NCBI GenBank assembly: GCA_943788245.1
Contig: CALSPN010000054.1
Span: 1 to 33,634 of the forward strand
DNA from: an uncultured Verrucomicrobiae bacterium
GTDB taxonomy: Bacteria > Verrucomicrobiota > Verrucomicrobiia > Limisphaerales > AAA164-E04
Direction of reading: 5' to 3'
Length of the DNA stretch: 33,634 nucleotides
Part shown: in pieces, positions 30,096 to 33,634 of the stretch
Numbering within the stretch: the stretch's first letter is position 1
Layout of the letters: every line of letters begins with the position of its first letter
Program-made: the position numbers and the translations under genes
Notes under the pieces: model-generated
The model's input: only the letters and a program-made list of their open reading frames with translations
The model's database searches: none
What the model was told of the DNA's origin: nothing

Positions 30096-30345
30096 GAATC
30101 ACCTGCACCCAAGGAATCTCATGCTATCTGTTCCTGAATAAATTGGTTTTGAGGAATGATCTCGTTGAACACCCCCTGAGGACATAATCCCGATGGAGCC
30201 AGGCAACCTCACTGTTCGATTCGCTTCATCCCATGACGTTCAGCCAATTGTGGGGAGTCGATAAACTGATCCCCCACGCCTTCATATGCGTATTCTGCAT
30301 TCGAAGTATAAGCATCTTTAAATCCCACAATCTCTTTGGGTGGGC
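30096..30345 (-). other. Coding-like scrap between two pseudogene remnants
   Basis: On the minus strand about 40 codons read IVGFKDAYTSNAEYAYEGVG followed by DQFIDSPQLAERHGMKRIEQ, then hit a stop. The composition is protein-like but I do not recognise a family. It may be a piece of the same decayed gene pair or of a third gene. The rest of the stretch has stops in all frames. Confidence 0.4.
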
Positions 30346-30357
30346 GGGATTAAATTA

Positions 30358-30530
30358 ATCTAACAAATGAGTCTTCAACGGGTTACCCGGAATGATGCTT
30401 GAGATACCTGAACTGCCAACCTTCACCAAGACAGATCGTCGATCGATTCAGAGGTCCGATTTCTGTTTGTTTGGTCCGTGGTATTCGAGGTAAAGTGCAT
30501 CAAAATCGGGTTTGATACCCCTCGCTGATT
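30358..30530 (-). pseudogene. Decayed PSCyt1 cytochrome domain
   Basis: The minus-strand translation reads ARGIKPDFDALYLEYHGPNKQKSDL, stop, IDRRSVLVKVGSSGISSIIPGNPLKTHLLD, stop. This is clearly the planctomycete-type cytochrome c domain (normal form: CxxCHGPxKQKSDLRLDRR...GGxSGxPxIIPGxP). Both haem cysteines have become tyrosine (LYLEYH for LCLECH), each explained by one G-to-A change, and in-frame stops interrupt the domain. The remaining DUF1549 and DUF1553 parts are gone. It lies upstream of the DUF1501 remnant in the order and direction of the intact pair at 16.3-20.4 kb. Confidence 0.75.
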
Positions 30531-30705
30531 CGGTAGCCGTAAGGTTGGCATTGGATACCCACTGCACCTGATAAAAGACAGACTGGCCATCTCCAAAACT
30601 GCACAGGCCTCTACAGGCCGAAGTGAAATCTAAATACGTCACTTAACGTTGAATCGTGCTTGTTTATGCTGCTTCTGCTCATACTTATTTCCACTTCGAA
30701 GCATT

Positions 30706-30737
30706 ATTGGCAACAAGCAATATTGCAATCAGCCAAT
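30706..30737. promoter_or_regulatory. Nested dyad upstream of folE2, candidate operator
   Basis: ATTGGC, five bases, the palindrome GCAATATTGC, five bases, and GCCAAT form a symmetrical 32-bp site ending 27 bases before the first possible folE2 start. Equal spacers on both sides favour a protein-binding site. FolE2 is often controlled by zinc through Zur, but this sequence does not match the usual Zur box. Confidence 0.4.
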
Positions 30738-30764
30738 GACCAAGTATGCTTATCCACATAACAA

Positions 30765-31628
30765 TTGATTATTAGCGCAGTGGAGACTTCAGACACAAAA
30801 AAAATCGAGGCAGGTAAAAATACACGCAAATCAGGAGCCCTCGTTGATACACAGAACCAAAAAGACGAGCGGTGCATACCTATCGATAAGGTAGGGGTTC
30901 GAGGATTGCGATTCCCTGTTCAGGTGCGCGATCGAGCCCGCCATCACCAGGATACCATCGCCTCAGTGGGCATGTATGTGGACCTGCCACATGAATTTAA
31001 AGGCACTCACATGAGTCGATTTGTAGAGGTGCTCAGTTCACATGGAAATCTCGTCCATGTGGAGATCATACCCCAGATATTGCAGGAAATGCAGTCCAAA
31101 TTGCATGCCAAGAATGCTCATCTGGAAATGGAATTTCCTTATTTTCTTGAGAAAGCTGCACCCGTCACTCGAAAGAAAAGCCTGATGGATTACACGGTTT
31201 CGTTTGATGCATCAGCGGACGGGGATGATTTGGATTTCGTCTTGAAAGTAGTGGTTCCGGTTACAACACTATGCCCGTGTTCCAAGGCCATCAGTCGATA
31301 CGGCGCGCACAATCAGCGTGGTGAGGTAACCGTGGCAGTTCGATTTAATGACATTGTCTGGATCGAGGATCTCATTGAACAGGTGGAATCTTCGGCCAGT
31401 AGTGAGCTGTATGCCCTGCTCAAAAGGCCCGATGAAAAAGCTGTTACTGAAGCTGCCTACGAGAACCCTGTTTTTGTCGAAGACCTGGTGCGCAATGTCG
31501 TGATGCGCCTCAAAGCGATGCCTCAAGTGACATGGTATCGTGTGGAGGCTGAAAACTTTGAAAGCATTCACAATCACAATGCATATGCCAGCATTGAAGC
31601 TCATTCGGATTCAATGGATTTTGTATAG
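30765..31628 (+). CDS. folE2: GTP cyclohydrolase I type IB
   Basis: This enzyme makes 7,8-dihydroneopterin triphosphate from GTP, the first step to folate and to queuosine precursors. It is the metal-flexible alternative to FolE. About 287 residues show the family blocks: DTQNQKDERCIPIDKVGVRGLRFPV, HEFKGTHMSRFVEVL, the active-site TTLCPCSKAISRYGAHNQRG with the metal cysteine, and the C-terminal WYRVEAENFESIHNHNAYA. The start is uncertain. No ATG is available, so TTG 30765 or GTG 30780 must serve, neither with a clear Shine-Dalgarno sequence. A symmetrical dyad lies just upstream. It converges on the Ig-like gene, with 7 bases between the stops. With pabB and pabC this window supplies both halves of folate synthesis. 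Confidence 0.95.
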   Translation: MIISAVETSDTKKIEAGKNTRKSGALVDTQNQKDERCIPIDKVGVRGLRFPVQVRDRARHHQDTIASVGMYVDLPHEFKGTHMSRFVEVLSSHGNLVHVEIIPQILQEMQSKLHAKNAHLEMEFPYFLEKAAPVTRKKSLMDYTVSFDASADGDDLDFVLKVVVPVTTLCPCSKAISRYGAHNQRGEVTVAVRFNDIVWIEDLIEQVESSASSELYALLKRPDEKAVTEAAYENPVFVEDLVRNVVMRLKAMPQVTWYRVEAENFESIHNHNAYASIEAHSDSMDFV

Positions 31629-31635
31629 ACCACGA

Positions 31636-32781
31636 CTACCGGACGCTAAAATTGCGATCCGTGGATTTTGAATGGATTCGTCGCTGAACATCATCAAAAA
31701 CATCGACTTCAAAGGACTTACCGATGTTGTTTCCAGCTAGATCTTCAAGTATCATTTGGACACGAACGGTGTGGTCGCCTTTTTTCCAATGGTTATCAGG
31801 TTTGAAATGCAATTCAGTTTCGTTTGCTTCAAGTTGTTTTGATCCATCAATCCAATCCCCCTCCGATGAGAAAATCTCTATCAGTCGTTGAGCAAGTGCA
31901 AAGTCCAGTGATTCTCCAAACTTGACCACCAACGCATCGCGGCTGTCTGATTTTGGTGCGATGATTTCCCACCTGATTGGATCAATTGCTTGTCTATCTG
32001 GCTGTATCACATGAAAACTTTTTGTCATTGCGCGCTTAAGCGCTATTCCGGATGCATCTTTCCAATCCTCATCGATTACCAGTCGGAATCGTTCTCCATT
32101 GACTAATGAAGGTCCTATTTCCTCCAGTGGTTTAACGCCGCGCTTGATGCGTCCCGGATCAATGAAAAGAGTCAACCTCATCATCGCGTCATCCCACAAT
32201 TCCTCTTCAAGTTCAAGAAAGGGGAGCTCTACTTCCTGATCCAACTCGTTATAAAGATGGATATGGTCATAGACATACCCCCCGCTCATGGGATTCGAGA
32301 AGGTGAGATAGAATTTGAGTAAATTTTCAGGAAGGTAATCTGCGGTTGGGTAAATTTGCGTGATCTCAGTGTTCGGGGCTATTTTTTCCTGCCTGGGAAT
32401 CCATGTTGAATGGATCTTCCTTTCATACAGATTATCAGATTTCGGGAGTTGAAATTCTGCACGATAAGTGACTCGGTCTGAAAAAGGAAACCTTGGGGTA
32501 AAAGTGATGGTTTCCCCTGACCGTTCACAGGAGCCAAGAACGGATGGAGGCTTCTCATTGGATAGAAAGGCATCGGTGACCACATAGACCTTCAGGCAGG
32601 ATCTCCACCCTTTTGCGAAGGTGGAATCTGGATGCCTCAATCCATCAACGTTGCTTGCGATGACTTGAGTAGGGGCAGAAGCTCCCTCTGGTTGGATCCA
32701 TTGGATTTCTGCAGCTGTTAAAGTGTGAGTGCATAATGCCGTCAGCAGGGTCACGAAGGGTTTGTAATGCTTTGCGTTCAT
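31636..32781 (-). CDS. Secreted Ig-like-domain protein of unknown function
   Basis: A protein of 381 residues with a signal peptide (MNAKHYKPFVTLLTALCTHTLTA) and no catalytic motif that I recognise. Its centre (ITQIYPTADYLPENLLKFYLTFSNPMSGG...RLTLFIDPGRIKRGV...RFRLVIDEDWKDASG) matches the bacterial Ig-like (Big_5/SbsA-type) pattern of 'structural peculiarity at the end of a function' domains, and a second similar unit seems to follow at DPIRWEIIAPKSDSRDALVVKFGESLD. Proteins of this shape occur in PVC genomes as predicted secreted or surface proteins. ATG 32781 is preferred: the frame is open to 32811, but the GTG there lies inside a hairpin. A T-tract ends only six bases upstream of this ATG. 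Confidence 0.65.
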   Translation of the reverse strand: MNAKHYKPFVTLLTALCTHTLTAAEIQWIQPEGASAPTQVIASNVDGLRHPDSTFAKGWRSCLKVYVVTDAFLSNEKPPSVLGSCERSGETITFTPRFPFSDRVTYRAEFQLPKSDNLYERKIHSTWIPRQEKIAPNTEITQIYPTADYLPENLLKFYLTFSNPMSGGYVYDHIHLYNELDQEVELPFLELEEELWDDAMMRLTLFIDPGRIKRGVKPLEEIGPSLVNGERFRLVIDEDWKDASGIALKRAMTKSFHVIQPDRQAIDPIRWEIIAPKSDSRDALVVKFGESLDFALAQRLIEIFSSEGDWIDGSKQLEANETELHFKPDNHWKKGDHTVRVQMILEDLAGNNIGKSFEVDVFDDVQRRIHSKSTDRNFSVR

Positions 32782-32787
32782 GTCATC

Positions 32788-32823
32788 AAAAAAACAACGG
32801 CGGCCCCGCACAAGGCCGCCGTT
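32788..32823 (-). terminator. Rho-independent terminator between the two last genes
   Basis: On the minus strand a perfect 10-bp GC-rich stem (AACGGCGGCC / GGCCGCCGTT, 8-base loop) is followed by G and seven T (32794-32788). It starts 28 bases after the stop of the upstream gene and ends six bases before the ATG of the Ig-like gene. Confidence 0.85.
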
Positions 32824-32851
32824 GACTGGAACCTCTCCAAAGCCCTATTTC

Positions 32852-33634
32852 TCAGGGGAGAGGGCGTGACATCAGGTCCAGAGACCCATTGTCCGCACGT
32901 ACCAACAAAATGGCATGCTGATCATCGAGTTGATCCAGTTGCTCGACGCCTTTCCAGGCATTGATTGTTTCATAAGGGAGTCCTTCAGTAGCACCACCTT
33001 CAACCCGCTTTTCTATTTTGTCAAACGACTCAATACTGTGCGCGTTGATTTTCATGATGCCACGACTGCTGTTAGCCATGAGTAGAAAAACATTACCCTC
33101 CTTGTTGTAAACAATCATATCCAGTGGTCGATTTCGATTGCCTAATTCTGCGATTGTCTTACCAACAATTTGAGCACCGGGTTCTATTGATTTCAATGGG
33201 ATTTGAACTAGAGGCGTGCAGGTGTATGCGGCTAGCAAATGAGGTTCAGTTCCGATATTGATTGGAACAAAAGTCCTTACAGGTGATTTGGTTTCAAACC
33301 TTCCGTGGGCGCCGTGATAAATTTCAACTCTGGTGCCCTTCTCAACAGATTTGAAAGGGAAGGGGATCCCTCTCAATGTTGAAGCGAATTCCTCATTTGA
33401 AAGCCCGGCTATCAAAACACGGTCATCGAGAAAAGCAATGTCCGTGATGGATTCCAATCTCTTATTGCTTCTCCTTCGCCCTTGCCCCACTAATTTGTCC
33501 TCCGGGGCATCAGGAAGGATTGCTGTCGAATTTTCCACATGATTGAAATCGAGCACGATCAATTTGTCGTTTTCTTCAACCCTGACAATGACAGGGATAG
33601 CAGACGGTCCCCGTCCTCTGCTGACGGAAAGATA
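32852..33634 (-). CDS. Unknown protein, N-terminus beyond window edge
   Basis: At least 260 codons are open on the minus strand up to the right edge, without a stop, so the start lies outside. I do not recognise the family. The sequence has alternating short hydrophobic strands and turns (ITDIAFLDDRVLIAGLSNEEFASTL, TRVEIYHGAHGRFETKSPVRTFVPINIG, LDMIVYNKEGNVFLLMANSSRGIMKINAHSI) that suggest a beta-propeller or other all-beta secreted protein, but no repeat signature such as PQQ or WD is clear. There is no catalytic motif. It shares the strand with the Ig-like gene; a strong terminator separates them. Confidence 0.6.
   Translation of the reverse strand, partial: YLSVSRGRGPSAIPVIVRVEENDKLIVLDFNHVENSTAILPDAPEDKLVGQGRRRSNKRLESITDIAFLDDRVLIAGLSNEEFASTLRGIPFPFKSVEKGTRVEIYHGAHGRFETKSPVRTFVPINIGTEPHLLAAYTCTPLVQIPLKSIEPGAQIVGKTIAELGNRNRPLDMIVYNKEGNVFLLMANSSRGIMKINAHSIESFDKIEKRVEGGATEGLPYETINAWKGVEQLDQLDDQHAILLVRADNGSLDLMSRPLP

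Noticed and set aside
29904..30137. 77-residue plus-strand ORF in the gap before folE2
   Set aside because: The other strand clearly carries the DUF1501 remnant; this ORF is its complement without independent support.
1..33634. tRNA, rRNA, CRISPR arrays, insertion sequences or phage genes
   Set aside because: I looked for conserved T-arm sequences, regularly spaced repeats, transposase motifs and terminal inverted repeats on both strands and found none that held up.

Overview
The window looks like a chromosomal segment of a free-living heterotroph of the PVC group (Planctomycetota/Verrucomicrobiota). The evidence is a set of families typical of that group: a cytochrome-bearing PSCyt1/DUF1549/DUF1553 protein followed by a DUF1501 protein, a DUF1552 protein next to a PQQ-type beta-propeller protein, a formylglycine sulfatase, Tat-type leaders and few Shine-Dalgarno sequences. 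I cannot choose the phylum with certainty. I see no tRNA, rRNA, CRISPR array, phage gene or insertion sequence.

Layout. 1-621 (-): 5' part of an arginase/agmatinase-family enzyme cut by the window edge. 912-2643 (-): secreted gamma-glutamyltransferase. 2786-3176 (-): small winged-helix-like protein with a clean terminator. 3450-6592 (-): about 1046-residue membrane protein with a spermidine-synthase-like domain and a TPR-like tail. 7103-9871 (-): PQQ-type beta-propeller protein and DUF1552 protein. 10237-11013 (-): MtfA-like zinc peptidase, divergent from an MFS transporter (11164-12465, +). 12526-20437 (-): a block read in the order PSCyt1/DUF1553 protein, DUF1501 protein, pabB, pabC, sulfatase. 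20630-24281 (+): metallophosphatase, then a sugar-kinase/MurQ fusion. 24244-24858 (-): Yip1-like membrane protein. 25115-29701 (+): SDR oxidoreductase and a complete ribose-type sugar ABC transporter. 29702-30764: remnants of a second PSCyt1-DUF1501 gene pair. 30765-31628 (+): folE2. 31636-33634 (-): an Ig-like secreted protein and a cut-off unknown protein, separated by a hairpin with a T-tract.

Working together. The genes describe catabolism of complex organic matter (sulfatase, PSCyt1/DUF1501 proteins, sugar ABC uptake, SDR), recycling of wall amino sugars (kinase-MurQ), glutathione or gamma-glutamyl peptide turnover (GGT), and folate synthesis from both sides (FolE2 for the pterin, PabB/PabC for p-aminobenzoate).

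Main caution. Seven otherwise well-conserved genes are broken by ten single-base frame changes. Nine fit one extra base and one fits a missing base, and several lie in G or C runs. Once corrected, all seven lengths become whole codon numbers. This pattern points to sequencing or assembly indels rather than biology, so I describe those genes as single genes. The decayed pair at about 29.8-30.65 kb is different: it has lost most of its body and both haem cysteines, so it looks like a genuine pseudogene remnant.
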